From Paracoccaceae bacterium (GTDB taxonomy: Bacteria; Pseudomonadota; Alphaproteobacteria; Rhodobacterales; Rhodobacteraceae): DNA of 64,000 bases. Under the pieces are notes generated by a model, which saw only the letters and a program-made list of their open reading frames with translations, made no database searches and was not told the DNA's origin. The position numbers and the translations under genes are program-made. This document shows positions 44,195-53,436 of the stretch, in pieces. The first letter of the stretch is position 1; the number at the start of each line of letters is the position of its first letter. The stretch is taken from positions 248,001 through 312,000 of the forward strand of contig QWDA01000001.1 of assembly GCA_003605175.1 (NCBI GenBank), read 5' to 3'.

Positions 44195-45184
44195 TCAGAT
44201 CCGGAAATTCACGAGATGCCGGAGCAGCAGGTAGTTCAGGATGACGCAGGCCACGACCGTGCCGGCGAAATAGGGGAACAGCGGGTCGTCCATGATGCCG
44301 CCGTAATAGTTCGGTTCGGTCGCCGTGCTGAACAGGAAGATCCCCACCGGCAGGGCCGAGAGGAACTGCCCGGTCATGCGGCCCTCCGACGAGATCGACT
44401 TGATCCGCCGGCGCATGGCGATGCGGTTGCGGACGGTGTCGCTGAGCATCCGCGTCACCCGGGCGAGGTCGCCGCCGGTACCGTGCTGGATGCCGATCGA
44501 GGCGGCGAGGTAATGGACGTCCTCGAGGTCGATCCGGTCGGCGAATTCCTGCACCGCGTCGGTGAGTTCGTCGCCGAAGCTCACCTGGTCGTAGATGATG
44601 CCGAACTCGGTGCCGATCGGGTCGGCCATCTCGGCTGCGACGGAGCCGATCGAGGTGTTGAGCGGGTGGCCCACGGTGAGGCCGCGCGACATCAGGTCGA
44701 GCGCATCGGGAAGCTGCGAGACGAGCCTGGTCATCCGCGCGGTCTTCTGGCGCTGGACAAAGGCGAGCGGCGGGCCGAAGCCGACAAGCGGCGCGAGGCA
44801 GAAGGCCGGCAGGGGCGGCATGAAGTTGAGCGCGACGAGGAGCGCGGTGAGCGTTGCCGCGCCGCAGAGCGCGACGAAGCGCTGCGGGCGGATCAGCATG
44901 CCGGCCTTCGAGAGGTCTTTCGGCAGGGTCGCGAGGAAGGGCAGGCCGAAGAAGGCGCGGTCCTTGACCTCCGGTTTCAGGATCGCGAGCAGTTCCGGCG
45001 TGGACTTGCCCTGGGCGATCATCCGCAGCCGGCGGCTCTGCGCCTCGGTATGTTTCTCGCCGCGGGCGAAGAGCTGCATCAGGCCGGTGACGAAGAGGAG
45101 GATGCCGAGGAAGGTGCCGGCATAGACCACGTAGCCGCCGAGCGAGCTGTCGGCGCCGGTGAGGTTGAGGAGCGTCTCGATCAT
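44195..45184 (-). CDS. tadB: Tad pilus inner-membrane platform protein TadB
   Basis: This 329-residue GspF-family protein has an N-terminal helix, a basic cytoplasmic stretch, and the T2SSF core LPDALDLMSRGLTVGHPL and FGDELTDAVQEFADRI, followed by membrane helices. It starts with an ATGA overlap on the tadA stop. Confidence 0.92.
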   Translation of the reverse strand: MIETLLNLTGADSSLGGYVVYAGTFLGILLFVTGLMQLFARGEKHTEAQSRRLRMIAQGKSTPELLAILKPEVKDRAFFGLPFLATLPKDLSKAGMLIRPQRFVALCGAATLTALLVALNFMPPLPAFCLAPLVGFGPPLAFVQRQKTARMTRLVSQLPDALDLMSRGLTVGHPLNTSIGSVAAEMADPIGTEFGIIYDQVSFGDELTDAVQEFADRIDLEDVHYLAASIGIQHGTGGDLARVTRMLSDTVRNRIAMRRRIKSISSEGRMTGQFLSALPVGIFLFSTATEPNYYGGIMDDPLFPYFAGTVVACVILNYLLLRHLVNFRI

Positions 45185-46584
45185 GCGGCGCCCCCGGTGT
45201 TGACGAAGGCATCCTCGTCGATATGGACCCCGGCGGCGAGCAGCGCGTCGTAGCAGCGCGGTCGGATGCCGGTGGCGACGAAATCGCCGATCACGCGGCC
45301 GTCGGAGGTCTTGCCGGTTTTGCGGAACACGAAGATGTCCTGCATGGTGATGATCTGGCCTTCCATCCCGGTGATCTCCGAGATGCTCATCACCCGCCGC
45401 GTGCCGTCGGCGAGGCGGGCGAGCTGGACCACCACATGCAGGCCCGAGGCGATCTGCGCGCGGATCGCCTGGAGCGGGAAATCGACGCCCATCATGGTGA
45501 CCATCTGCTCGATCCGGCCGAGCGCGTCGCGGGCGGTGTTGGCGTGGACCGTGGTCATCGAGCCGTCATGGCCGGTGTTCATGGCCTGGAGCATGTCGAA
45601 GGTCTCGGCGCCCCTGACCTCGCCGACGATGATCCGGTCGGGCCGCATCCGGAGCGCGTTGCGGACGAGATCGCGCTGGTGCACGGCGCCGGTGCCCGAG
45701 GGGCTGGGCGGCCGGGTTTCGAGGCGCACGACGTGGGATTGCTGCATCTGCAGTTCGGCGGCGTCCTCGATGGTGACGATGCGCTCGTGATCGCCGATGA
45801 AGGAGGACATGGCGTTGAGCATGGTGGTCTTGCCCGAGCCGGTGCCGCCGGAGATCAGCACGTTCATCCGGGCCTGGACCAGCCCGCGCAGGAGCCGCGC
45901 CGCCTTCTGATCGAGCGAGCCGCGATCGACGAGGCGCTCCATCGTGTAGGGCTGCTTGGCGAATTTCCGGATCGAGACCGAGGGGCCGTCGATGGCGCAG
46001 GGGCGGATGATCGCGTTGACCCGGCTGCCGTCCTCGAGACGGGCATCGACCCAGGGCTGGCTCTCGTCGACCCGGCGGCCGATGCGGGAGACGATCTTGT
46101 CGATGATCCGCAACAGGTGGCGCTCGTCGCGGAACCGCGTGGGCGCGCGTTCGAGCACGCCGGAGCGCTCGACATAGACGTTCTCGTGGCCGTTCACGAG
46201 GATGTCGTTGATCGTCGGGTCGGCGAGCAGCGGCTCGAGCGGGCCGAAGCCCATCACCTCGTCGATCAGTTCGTCGACGAGGGTGCGGAATTCCTCGGCG
46301 CGCATCGGCGTGCCGTTGCCGGCGAGGGTCTCGTTGACGAGGCTGGCGATCTCGCGGCGCAGTTCCTCGCGCTCGACCTTGTCGACCACCGAGAGGTTCA
46401 GCCGGTCGAGCAGCGCCTCGTGGAGCTGGCTCTTGAGTTCGAGCCGCCGGACCAGCGCGACCTCCTCGGGCGAGGGAGCGTCGGGCGCGAGCTCCGCCGC
46501 GCGGGCGGTGCCGCCCGCATCTGCGTGGAGGGCGACGACCTTGGAGGTCTCGGAGTTCCGGTCCTTGCTGAATGTCTTGAACAT
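45181..46584 (-). CDS. cpaF: Tad pilus assembly ATPase TadA/CpaF
   Basis: This is a 467-residue secretion ATPase of the VirB11/GspE superfamily. It has an N-terminal helical domain (about 40-150), Walker [15 protein letters not shown], an Asp box, the His box, and Walker B-like [19 protein letters not shown]. It powers Flp pilus extension, and in some species retraction. It lies 11 bases downstream of the cpaE gene. Confidence 0.95.
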   Translation of the reverse strand: MFKTFSKDRNSETSKVVALHADAGGTARAAELAPDAPSPEEVALVRRLELKSQLHEALLDRLNLSVVDKVEREELRREIASLVNETLAGNGTPMRAEEFRTLVDELIDEVMGFGPLEPLLADPTINDILVNGHENVYVERSGVLERAPTRFRDERHLLRIIDKIVSRIGRRVDESQPWVDARLEDGSRVNAIIRPCAIDGPSVSIRKFAKQPYTMERLVDRGSLDQKAARLLRGLVQARMNVLISGGTGSGKTTMLNAMSSFIGDHERIVTIEDAAELQMQQSHVVRLETRPPSPSGTGAVHQRDLVRNALRMRPDRIIVGEVRGAETFDMLQAMNTGHDGSMTTVHANTARDALGRIEQMVTMMGVDFPLQAIRAQIASGLHVVVQLARLADGTRRVMSISEITGMEGQIITMQDIFVFRKTGKTSDGRVIGDFVATGIRPRCYDALLAAGVHIDEDAFVNTGGAA

Positions 46585-46595
46585 CGTCCCCAGCC

Positions 46596-47816
46596 CTATC
46601 TTGAAGTGTCGACCAGACCGGCGGTATCGCGGGCCTTGATTTCCTTGATGAGACCGCGGGCGATCCCGTCGATGCCGCGCGAGAGCGACGAGCGCCCGGC
46701 CGCCGCGGCGAGCGGCTTGCCGGAATCGGCGGCGGTGCGGCAGGCCTTGGCGTCGAGCGGCAGCCAGTGGCGGAACGGGCGCTCCAGCACGCGCTCGGCC
46801 TCGGTGTGGTGGCGCTTGGCGATCAGCGGCCGGGTCTCTCGCGAGACCACGATCTCGATGTCGAGATTGAGCGCCTCCTCGGTGAAGAGCTGCACCAGCC
46901 GGCGGGCCTGGCGGATGCAGGGCACGGTCGTGTCGGAGAGCAGGAGCATCCGGTCGGTGCGGTCGATCACGGCGGGCATCCAGCCGGCAAGGCCGCGCGG
47001 CAGGTCGACCACGACGAAGTCGAACTCGGCGCGGAGATTGTCGATGATCGCGGCGGCCTGTTCGGGGTCGAGCGCGTCGAGCGGGCAGAGCGTGTCGGGC
47101 GCGGTCAGGACATGCAGGCCGGAGCCGTGCTCCACCAGCGCCTGGTCGAGATAGGTCGCGTCGGGCACCACGTCGCCCGCGGCGAGGCGGTAGAGGGCGG
47201 AGGTGGGCTCGATGTCGAGGAAGCTCGCGACGGCGCCGAACTGCAGGTCGAAATCGACGAGCGCGACGCGGTAGTTGCGTTTCTTCGAGATCAGCCCGTG
47301 CGGGTCCATCAGCCGGTGCGCGAGATTGACGGCGAGTGTGGTGGCGCCCAGCCCGCCGCGCGCCTGGGCGACCGAGATCACCCGGCCGAGCCGCGTTTCG
47401 GGTCTGCGGAGGGCGGGGACGGGGTATTCCGGTTCGCGGGTCCAGTGGTCGATCCGCTCGGAAAGCTCGGCGAGCGGCGCGGGGTAGGGGATCACCTCGG
47501 AGACCCCGGCGGCGGTGAGGCCGCGGATCGCGGCGAGCGAGAGATCCTCGTCGGCGAAGGCGAGGATCGCGCGCTTGGCGCCGACGGTCCGGCGCAGCGC
47601 CCTGACCGCGCCGATCTCGCTTTCGGGGTTGCGGCCGGCCTTGAAGAGGATGACGTCGCCGGCCTCGGCCAGCGGCACGGCGCTGCCGTTCATCTGCGAC
47701 ATCAGCCGTTCGTGCACGTCGAGGTCGAGCGCGCGTTTCTGGCGGATGCAGTCGCGCAGGGTCGCGGTCAGCGCGGCGTCGTCGGAGAACATCACGAGGC
47801 GTCGGTTGGTGGACAT
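46596..47816 (-). CDS. cpaE: Pilus assembly/localisation ATPase CpaE/TadZ
   Basis: This 406-residue protein has a degenerate receiver-like N-terminal domain (1-125) and a ParA/MinD-type ATPase domain. The P-loop is atypical (QARGGLGATTLAVNLAH): the usual Lys of KGGxGKT is replaced, as in other TadZ/CpaE proteins. The motif VALVDFDLQFGAVASFLDI matches the Walker A' region. It places the Tad machine at a pole or site. It is first of the cpaE-tadA-tadB-tadC run. Confidence 0.9.
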   Translation of the reverse strand: MSTNRRLVMFSDDAALTATLRDCIRQKRALDLDVHERLMSQMNGSAVPLAEAGDVILFKAGRNPESEIGAVRALRRTVGAKRAILAFADEDLSLAAIRGLTAAGVSEVIPYPAPLAELSERIDHWTREPEYPVPALRRPETRLGRVISVAQARGGLGATTLAVNLAHRLMDPHGLISKKRNYRVALVDFDLQFGAVASFLDIEPTSALYRLAAGDVVPDATYLDQALVEHGSGLHVLTAPDTLCPLDALDPEQAAAIIDNLRAEFDFVVVDLPRGLAGWMPAVIDRTDRMLLLSDTTVPCIRQARRLVQLFTEEALNLDIEIVVSRETRPLIAKRHHTEAERVLERPFRHWLPLDAKACRTAADSGKPLAAAAGRSSLSRGIDGIARGLIKEIKARDTAGLVDTSR

Positions 47817-47834
47817 GTCCCTTTGCTCCTTGCG

Positions 47835-48506
47835 TCAGCCATCTTCGCCCGAGGCGAGGTCTTCGCCGGGAACGGTCGCGCTCAGGCTCGGGAAGGGCGG
47901 CGACTGGTCGAAATTGGGATCGGCACCACCGCTCAGCATGGTGAGCTGGCCGATCGGCGAGATGAAGTTGAACTCGAGATTCTCGATCTCGACGGTCACG
48001 TTGGGCACATAGGGGCCGCCGAGGAAATTGAGGCCCGGGTCGAAGGCGTAGCTGATCCGGATATTGTCGCGCGCCGCGCCCGGCGGCAGCGAGCCCCGGA
48101 CCATGCGCCAGAGCTCGTCCACCGTGTCGGAATCGCCCGGCGCGGTGTCGAGCGTGCAGCTATAGGTGGTCGCGGCGCAGATACTGCCGCCGGTGGGGTT
48201 GCCGTCCGCGTCGAAAAGCGCGCCGCCGCAGGAAGTGCCGAACTCGGGCGGGACCGCATCCGCGGGCGTGCTGCCGCGGGTGTTGAAGGTGGCGGGCGTG
48301 GCCGAGCAGACCACCGGGCGGACCGCGGCGATGCGGGCGGCCGAGCCGATCGCCTTTTCCGAGGCGACGTAGTGGAAATAGAACCGCGCGTAGTCGATGG
48401 TGCCGAAGAGCACGAGCAGGAACAGCGAGACCGCCATCGCCAGCTCGACGAGCGTGGTGCCGTCCTCGGCGCCGCGGAAGCGGCGATATGCGCGCGGGAG
48501 GCTCAT
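47835..48506 (-). CDS. TadE-like minor pseudopilin
   Basis: This 223-residue protein has the TadE N-terminal box GTTLVELAMAVSLFLLVLFGTIDYARFY, here a prepilin-like helix with the conserved Glu (VELA), and a periplasmic domain with several Cys (about 70-125). It is cut by the prepilin peptidase and joins the pilus as a minor subunit. The start overlaps the preceding tadE-type gene by 4 bases. Confidence 0.85.
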   Translation of the reverse strand: MSLPRAYRRFRGAEDGTTLVELAMAVSLFLLVLFGTIDYARFYFHYVASEKAIGSAARIAAVRPVVCSATPATFNTRGSTPADAVPPEFGTSCGGALFDADGNPTGGSICAATTYSCTLDTAPGDSDTVDELWRMVRGSLPPGAARDNIRISYAFDPGLNFLGGPYVPNVTVEIENLEFNFISPIGQLTMLSGGADPNFDQSPPFPSLSATVPGEDLASGEDG

Positions 48507-49009
48507 GAGCCGAACACCCGGCTTTCGTCGGTGACCGAGGTGGTGATCGTCCCGAGCCCCGTGCCGGTCGCGAAGCGTGCGAAGCCCGAGAACGGGAACT
48601 GGATCTGCAGCGTGGCCCGGACCGAGACCACCGGGGCGGGCGAGATCCGGTAATCGCCCGCATTGCCGACGCAGCGGCGCGAGGCGGTGACCCCGGTGAC
48701 CGAGATCATCGGCGGGAACACCGCGGCGGCATTGGCGTTGCGCTCGACGATGGTCTTGAGCTGGTTGTCGGTGATGTAGCTCGAGAGTGCGGTGCCGGTG
48801 GAGCAGATGTTGTTCGGCACGGTGCGGCCGGCATAGCGGGTGGCGTCGCGGACGCCCTCGATCACCGACTGGTAGGACCAGAACATGCGGCCCCCCTCGA
48901 CGGTGATCGCGAAGACGAGGAACATCAGGGGCAGGCCGAGCGCCAGCTCGACGAGGGCGAGGCCGGACTCGTCGCGGGCGAAGCGGCGGAGGCGGGCTGT
49001 GACGGTCAT
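48503..49009 (-). CDS. TadE/TadF-like minor pseudopilin
   Basis: This 168-residue protein has a basic lead, then GLALVELALGLPLMFLVFAI, a TadE-type helix. Two Cys lie in the periplasmic part. The ATG at 49009 follows a strong GGGAGGGAGAG. It is the second of two tandem tadE-type genes, paralogous in the N-terminal helix to the following one. Confidence 0.85.
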   Translation of the reverse strand: MTVTARLRRFARDESGLALVELALGLPLMFLVFAITVEGGRMFWSYQSVIEGVRDATRYAGRTVPNNICSTGTALSSYITDNQLKTIVERNANAAAVFPPMISVTGVTASRRCVGNAGDYRISPAPVVSVRATLQIQFPFSGFARFATGTGLGTITTSVTDESRVFGS

Positions 49010-49023
49010 TCTCTCCCTCCCCT

Positions 49024-50568
49024 TCACCGGTAGAGCTGCACGACATCGCGGAACACGCCGCCGGGGGAACCCGCGCCGCCGCCGGCGCCACCTGCCGAGC
49101 CCAGGACCTCGGCGCGGATCGAGAGCGTGGGCGGGCTGCTGGCGTTCGAGCTGACCGGTTCGGTCAGGAACATCTTGACGAATTCCTGCACCGGCACGCC
49201 CTCTTCGCGGCCATTGATCGCGGTGCCGCCATTGTCGGGGTCGCAGTTGATCGCGGCGACGTAGATGACGCGGCGGGCGGCGTTCGATGTGGGCGCGGGC
49301 GCACAGCTCGGGCCGACCTTTTCGGACAGGAGCCGGTCGATCAGCGGCGAGCCGGTGGGCGGCGCGGCGGGGTTCGCGGCAAGCGCGGCGGCCTGCTTGT
49401 TGGCGAGCGCGATCTCGGCCAGGTACATCTCCCAGCGGGTGCCCGTGAATTCCGAGGCGATGGTGAAATCGACATCGTTGCGCGGGTCGACGCCGTTGTG
49501 GTTCGTCGAGAGATAGGCCGTGTCGCTCCAGGTGCCGTCGCCGTAGCGGGTGCAGGTGCCGGCGGCGAAGCAGCTGTCATTGGGCAGGCGGAGCGTGTCG
49601 GTCGTGGCTTCGGAATTGTTGTTGATGCAGGTGCCGCCGCCCTTGGGCTTGATCCCCTTCACCACGTTGGGCGCGGGCGCGAAATCGGCATTGTTGCTGC
49701 GGCTCTTCATGTTGCCGGTCCAGATGTCGAACCGCACGTTGAAGGCGCCGTCCTCGATGCCGACCTTCTGGCCCGGCTCGGTATCTACGCCGTTCTGGGC
49801 GAAGCACTGGCTGACATTGCCGACCGCGCCGATCACGCAGCGGATCTTCTGGCCGCCCTTGAGCCCGGCGCAGGGGCCCTTCGGATCGACCAGCACGTCG
49901 TCGGGATCGAGGAAGCCGAAGTCGCCGGGGCCCCAGGCGGCGCTGTTGCCGCCGGCGCGCAGGAGGATCTGGCTGCCGACATGGTTGTTGGCCTGCCAGA
50001 TGCCCTCGGATCCGGAGGGCGGCGGCACGCAGAACATCAACGGCGTGATGTCGCAGGCGTATTGGGTCATGCCGGCGATGGCCTCGGCGGAGACATCGTC
50101 GTCGAGCTGGGCCTGGCCGCTCATCAGCGCGAAGGCGCGGGCGAAGACGAAGCCGGCGCCGATCTCCGTGACCTGCACGCGGGCGTAGCGGGCGCGTTTC
50201 GGGTCGGTCGTGGTCGCGGTCGGCGCGGTCGTGTCGTCGCCGGGGAGCGCGGAGTAGAAGGTCAGGGTGTAGTCGCCGGTGGTGAAGGTATGGGCCGAAC
50301 CGGCGGCGGCGTCGCCATAGGTGCGGGTGTCGGAGATCATCGCGGCGGCGGCGTTCGTCGCCCGGGTGATCGCGTCGGGCCTGCCGTCGAGCTCGGCGGC
50401 GGCGGCCAGCGCCACGTTGTCGGCATAGGATTGCATCTCGGACTGGGTGACGGCGATGCGGCCCACGTCGAAGGTCATCGCGAGGAGGCCGCAGAACAGC
50501 GCGAGGAGAAGGGCGATCATCACCAGCGTGGTGCCCTCCTCGTTCCGGCCGATCCCTCGTTGTGCCAT
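49024..50568 (-). CDS. TadG-like pilus assembly protein
   Basis: This 514-residue protein has an N-terminal TadE-like helix (TTLVMIALLLALFCGLLAMTFDVGRIAV) followed by a large periplasmic region with the putative Flp-pilus TadG/TadE-N organisation and Cys-rich segments (NNNSEATTDTLRL nearby). It has no obvious vWA MIDAS motif. The ATG at 50568 follows AGGGGGTGGGG. It lies between cpaB and the tadE pair. It likely anchors the pilus or its tip. Confidence 0.82.
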   Translation of the reverse strand: MAQRGIGRNEEGTTLVMIALLLALFCGLLAMTFDVGRIAVTQSEMQSYADNVALAAAAELDGRPDAITRATNAAAAMISDTRTYGDAAAGSAHTFTTGDYTLTFYSALPGDDTTAPTATTTDPKRARYARVQVTEIGAGFVFARAFALMSGQAQLDDDVSAEAIAGMTQYACDITPLMFCVPPPSGSEGIWQANNHVGSQILLRAGGNSAAWGPGDFGFLDPDDVLVDPKGPCAGLKGGQKIRCVIGAVGNVSQCFAQNGVDTEPGQKVGIEDGAFNVRFDIWTGNMKSRSNNADFAPAPNVVKGIKPKGGGTCINNNSEATTDTLRLPNDSCFAAGTCTRYGDGTWSDTAYLSTNHNGVDPRNDVDFTIASEFTGTRWEMYLAEIALANKQAAALAANPAAPPTGSPLIDRLLSEKVGPSCAPAPTSNAARRVIYVAAINCDPDNGGTAINGREEGVPVQEFVKMFLTEPVSSNASSPPTLSIRAEVLGSAGGAGGGAGSPGGVFRDVVQLYR

Positions 50569-50592
50569 GGTCCCCACCCCCTGCGGCCCGGC

Positions 50593-51393
50593 TCAGCGCA
50601 CGGTGTCTTCGGTGATCGAGACGCCGCGACGGACGATGATCGTCGGTTTCGGCGCGTCGGCCGGCAGCGGCGATTTCTCCTGCATGATGTCGCGCAGCCG
50701 GATCGATTCCAGCGGCTGGTCGTTCGAGGCCTCGACCGAGCGCAGCGTCAGGCTGAGCCGTCCGGCGCTCTGGGCGAGCGAAAGGCGCTGGGCCTCCTCG
50801 GGCGAGACGTCGACGGTGACGGTGCGCGCGATGGTGGGCGAGTCGTTGTTCTCGTCGGCGGTCTGGTCGACGCCGATCACCCGGACATTCTGCAGGATCG
50901 TCACGGCGCGGAGATCCTCGTCGCGGCCGCGGGTCAGCACGATGTCGACGAAATCGCCCGGCGTGACGAAGCCGCCCACCGAGGTCTGCGCGTCCACCGT
51001 GATCGCGATGGCGCGGCGCGCGGCGTCGAGCGTCTGGGTGATGGTGACCTTCTCGCCGAACTTCGAGACCTTCGAGGCGAGCACCACGTCGCCCTTGGAA
51101 AAGGCGCGCTTGGCGCGGCGGGCCTCCTGGCCGTTGCCGGGAAGGAGCAGCGCGTAGCCTTCGAAGGCGCCGGCGGGCACCGCGCCGCGGGGCCAGTCGA
51201 TGGTCGTGAGCATATGCGCCTCGATCGGCTGGCCGAAGGCGATGTCGGCACCGGCCACGACCACCGGCACGGTGACCGCTTCGGCGGCTTCGGCGCCGAG
51301 GCCGCCGGTATCGAGGTAGTCGCGGGCGAGGTACATCGAGCCGCCGGCAACGGCGACTCCGGTGATCGCGGTCAGAAGGGATGCCAGTCGCAT
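50593..51393 (-). CDS. cpaB: Flp pilus assembly protein CpaB
   Basis: This 266-residue protein has an N-terminal signal/anchor (MRLASLLTAITGVAVAGGSM), a SAF domain (about 45-110, VVVAGADIAFGQPIEAHML and GTP-like PGDFVDIVLTR) and the CpaB C-terminal domain. It stabilises the outer-membrane secretin. The secretin gene, which normally follows cpaB, is absent; tadG follows instead. Confidence 0.9.
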   Translation of the reverse strand: MRLASLLTAITGVAVAGGSMYLARDYLDTGGLGAEAAEAVTVPVVVAGADIAFGQPIEAHMLTTIDWPRGAVPAGAFEGYALLLPGNGQEARRAKRAFSKGDVVLASKVSKFGEKVTITQTLDAARRAIAITVDAQTSVGGFVTPGDFVDIVLTRGRDEDLRAVTILQNVRVIGVDQTADENNDSPTIARTVTVDVSPEEAQRLSLAQSAGRLSLTLRSVEASNDQPLESIRLRDIMQEKSPLPADAPKPTIIVRRGVSITEDTVR

Positions 51394-51534
51394 GGACGAT
51401 GTCCTCCGGGTGTTTCGGGTCGCGCCTTGCTCGGGCCATCTGGGCCGGGCGCGCGCGGTCAGTCGGAAGGGGTGGTCCGTGCGACGGCCGCGCCGCACGG
51501 ACCCTTACGCGGGCGGCGCAAGGCCGCCGGTCGG

Positions 51535-51738
51535 TCAATCGCAGGGCGCGCCAGTGACAGCCGTGCCGTCGGCGTTCGGCATGCAGACGCCGGCACCGGT
51601 CATGGCGTCGGTGATGCCGCCCGCGAGACCGCCCAGCGCGACGGTGCCCACACCGACGGCGAGCGCGAGGCCGATGCCGTATTCGGGAAGGGTCAGACCG
51701 CTGTCGTCCTTGAGCAGGCGCGTGAAGAAGGATTTCAT
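51535..51738 (-). CDS. flp: Flp major pilin
   Basis: This 67-residue prepilin has a short basic leader (MKSFFTRLLKDDSG) ending in Gly before the LTLPEYGIGLALAVGVGT helix. G-LTLPEY matches the Flp cleavage box GxxxxEY. The two Cys in the C-terminal part may form a disulfide. It is preceded by a 5' leader with two hairpins and is first in the leftward tad operon. Cleavage is expected from CpaA encoded at 41653. Confidence 0.92.
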   Translation of the reverse strand: MKSFFTRLLKDDSGLTLPEYGIGLALAVGVGTVALGGLAGGITDAMTGAGVCMPNADGTAVTGAPCD

Positions 51739-51758
51739 TGAATTACTCCCAAACTCGT

Positions 51759-51801
51759 GACCGCAAATTGCGGTCGGGTGTTGCCGCCCGGGTTGGGCGG
51801 C
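51759..51801 (-). promoter_or_regulatory. Two hairpins in the flp leader
   Basis: GACCGCA-AAT-TGCGGTC (51759-51775) and GCCGCCC-GGGTT-GGGCGGC (51783-51801) form perfect 7-bp stems just upstream of the flp ribosome site. They could protect the abundant pilin mRNA from decay or serve as operator dyads. The promoter should lie just above 51810. Confidence 0.5.
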
Positions 51802-51977
51802 GGTGTCGAGTTCCCCCACCAGTGGAGAACGCACCCAGCGTAACGAGGAGGGGTCGCCTTCCGCATCGTCCGGATCAGCGAAAAACACACGCTAAGGTTG
51901 TGTTTCTGTCCGGAAGCGGGCCGAATTGTGTCGGAGGCGTGGCGAGTCGGGGCGGTTTGCGAATCGGTTGCCGGGGG

Positions 51978-53030
51978 TCAGAGCGGCCCGCCCGTGCGGC
52001 GCCAGGCGGCGGGGCTGAGCCCGGTGATGCGCTTGAAGGCGCGGCTGAAGGCGGCCTCGGAGCCGTAGCCGGCATCGGCGGCGATGGCGGCGATCTTGTC
52101 CTTACCGTCGGCGAGCCTTCGGGCGGCGCGCTGCATCCGCCAGCGGGCGAGATAATGCATCGGCGCGAGGCCCACATGGGCGGTGAAGCGCTCGGCGAGC
52201 AGCGTGCGCGAGGCGCCGATCTCAGCGCCGAGGCTCGCGAGCGTCCAGTCGCGGGCCGGGTCGGCATGGAGCGCGGCGAGCGCGCGGCCGGCCACCGGGT
52301 CGCCCAGCCCGGCGAGCCAGCCCATGGCGGCACCCTCGGCGGCGATGTGGCGGCGGATCGCCTCGATGAACAGAAGCTCGGCGAGGCCGAGCCGCACCGA
52401 GGCGCCGCCGGCACCGCCCTGCCGCGCCTCCGCGAGGGTCAGCTCGATCAGCGTCGGGATCAGGCCGCTGCCGCTCCCGGGGGCGACGATCAGCATCGGC
52501 GGCAGGCTGGCGAGCAGCGGGTTGAACGGCCCTGCGTCGCAGCCGAGAAAGCCGCAGATCACCTTGGTCGGCGGCGGGGCGCCGCCGCCTTCGGGGATCA
52601 CGAAAGGGAGCGTGCCGGCGGCGAGGCCGCGGAAGAAATCGAGGGTTTCCTCGGGGCCGAACTCGGGCGGCGTGTCGGGCGCAGAGCCCATGCGGTAGCC
52701 GTCGCCCTGGGGAAAGATCACGATGTCGCCGGCCCGGTAGCGGCGCGGCGCGCCGCCCGGGACGGAGGCGGTTCCGGCGCCTTCGAGGATCACGTGGAAC
52801 GACATCATGTGGCGCGCACCGGGTTTCAGGAGCGCGCGGTAGCGGTCGGCATGGGGGATCTCGACGCAATAGGGATGGCTGGCGTCGATCACGAAGAAGG
52901 TGGCCGCGGTCAGGCGCACGGCGCGGAGCACGTCGGAAAGCGGGTCGGTTTCCAGCATGGCGCCGGGCGAGGGCGCGGGTCCGGACGCCGGGGCAACAAA
53001 CGCGGATGGCCGATCATGGTCGCCTGTCAT
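51978..53030 (-). CDS. AraC-family regulator with cupin-6 domain
   Basis: This is a 350-residue regulator. The N-terminal cupin-like AraC_binding-type domain (about 25-200) has YRAGDIVIFPQGDGYRM and a His in FFVIDASHPYCVEIPHAD. Two helix-turn-helix units at the C-terminus (about 260-345) include LASLGAEIGASRTLLAERF and IAAIAADAGYGSEAAFSRAF. It is divergent from the DUF1330 gene across 85 bases, so that gene is its probable target. Confidence 0.88.
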   Translation of the reverse strand: MTGDHDRPSAFVAPASGPAPSPGAMLETDPLSDVLRAVRLTAATFFVIDASHPYCVEIPHADRYRALLKPGARHMMSFHVILEGAGTASVPGGAPRRYRAGDIVIFPQGDGYRMGSAPDTPPEFGPEETLDFFRGLAAGTLPFVIPEGGGAPPPTKVICGFLGCDAGPFNPLLASLPPMLIVAPGSGSGLIPTLIELTLAEARQGGAGGASVRLGLAELLFIEAIRRHIAAEGAAMGWLAGLGDPVAGRALAALHADPARDWTLASLGAEIGASRTLLAERFTAHVGLAPMHYLARWRMQRAARRLADGKDKIAAIAADAGYGSEAAFSRAFKRITGLSPAAWRRTGGPL

Positions 53031-53115
53031 GGCGCCATGCTAGCGTCCGGGCCGGGCCGAGGCGAGCGGGAGCTTGGCTTCGGCGCATGGTTTTGAAAAG
53101 AGGGGGTTTTCCCGG

Positions 53116-53433
53116 ATGACTGCGTTTTTTCTCTTCGATGTGCGCGAGGTGACCGACCCCGACAAGCTGGGCGCCTACCGTGCCGGCGTGCTGGCGACGG
53201 TGACGGCCCATGGCGGGCGCTACCGGATCCTGGGCGGGCCGGCGGAAGTGCTGGAAGGTTCCGGGTTCATGGAAACGCCGGTGCTGATCGAATTCCCCGA
53301 CCGGGCGGCGGCGGAGCGCTGGTACGGTTCGGATCTCTACCGGCCGCTGCGGGATCTGCGGCAGGCGGGGGCGGCGTGCCGGGCGATGCTGATCGAGGGT
53401 TGCGACGAGCGGCCGGCGGCCTTGGCCGGGTGA
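53116..53433 (+). CDS. DUF1330 protein
   Basis: This 105-residue protein of the dimeric ferredoxin-like DUF1330 family has LGAYRAGVLATVTAHGGRYRIL and the C-terminal core VLIEFPDRAAAERWYGSDLY. The family has no settled function; members may bind small aromatic or quinone-like ligands. It is divergent from the AraC gene and ends 3 bases from the convergent rtcR stop. Confidence 0.85.
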   Translation: MTAFFLFDVREVTDPDKLGAYRAGVLATVTAHGGRYRILGGPAEVLEGSGFMETPVLIEFPDRAAAERWYGSDLYRPLRDLRQAGAACRAMLIEGCDERPAALAG

Positions 53434-53436
53434 CGT

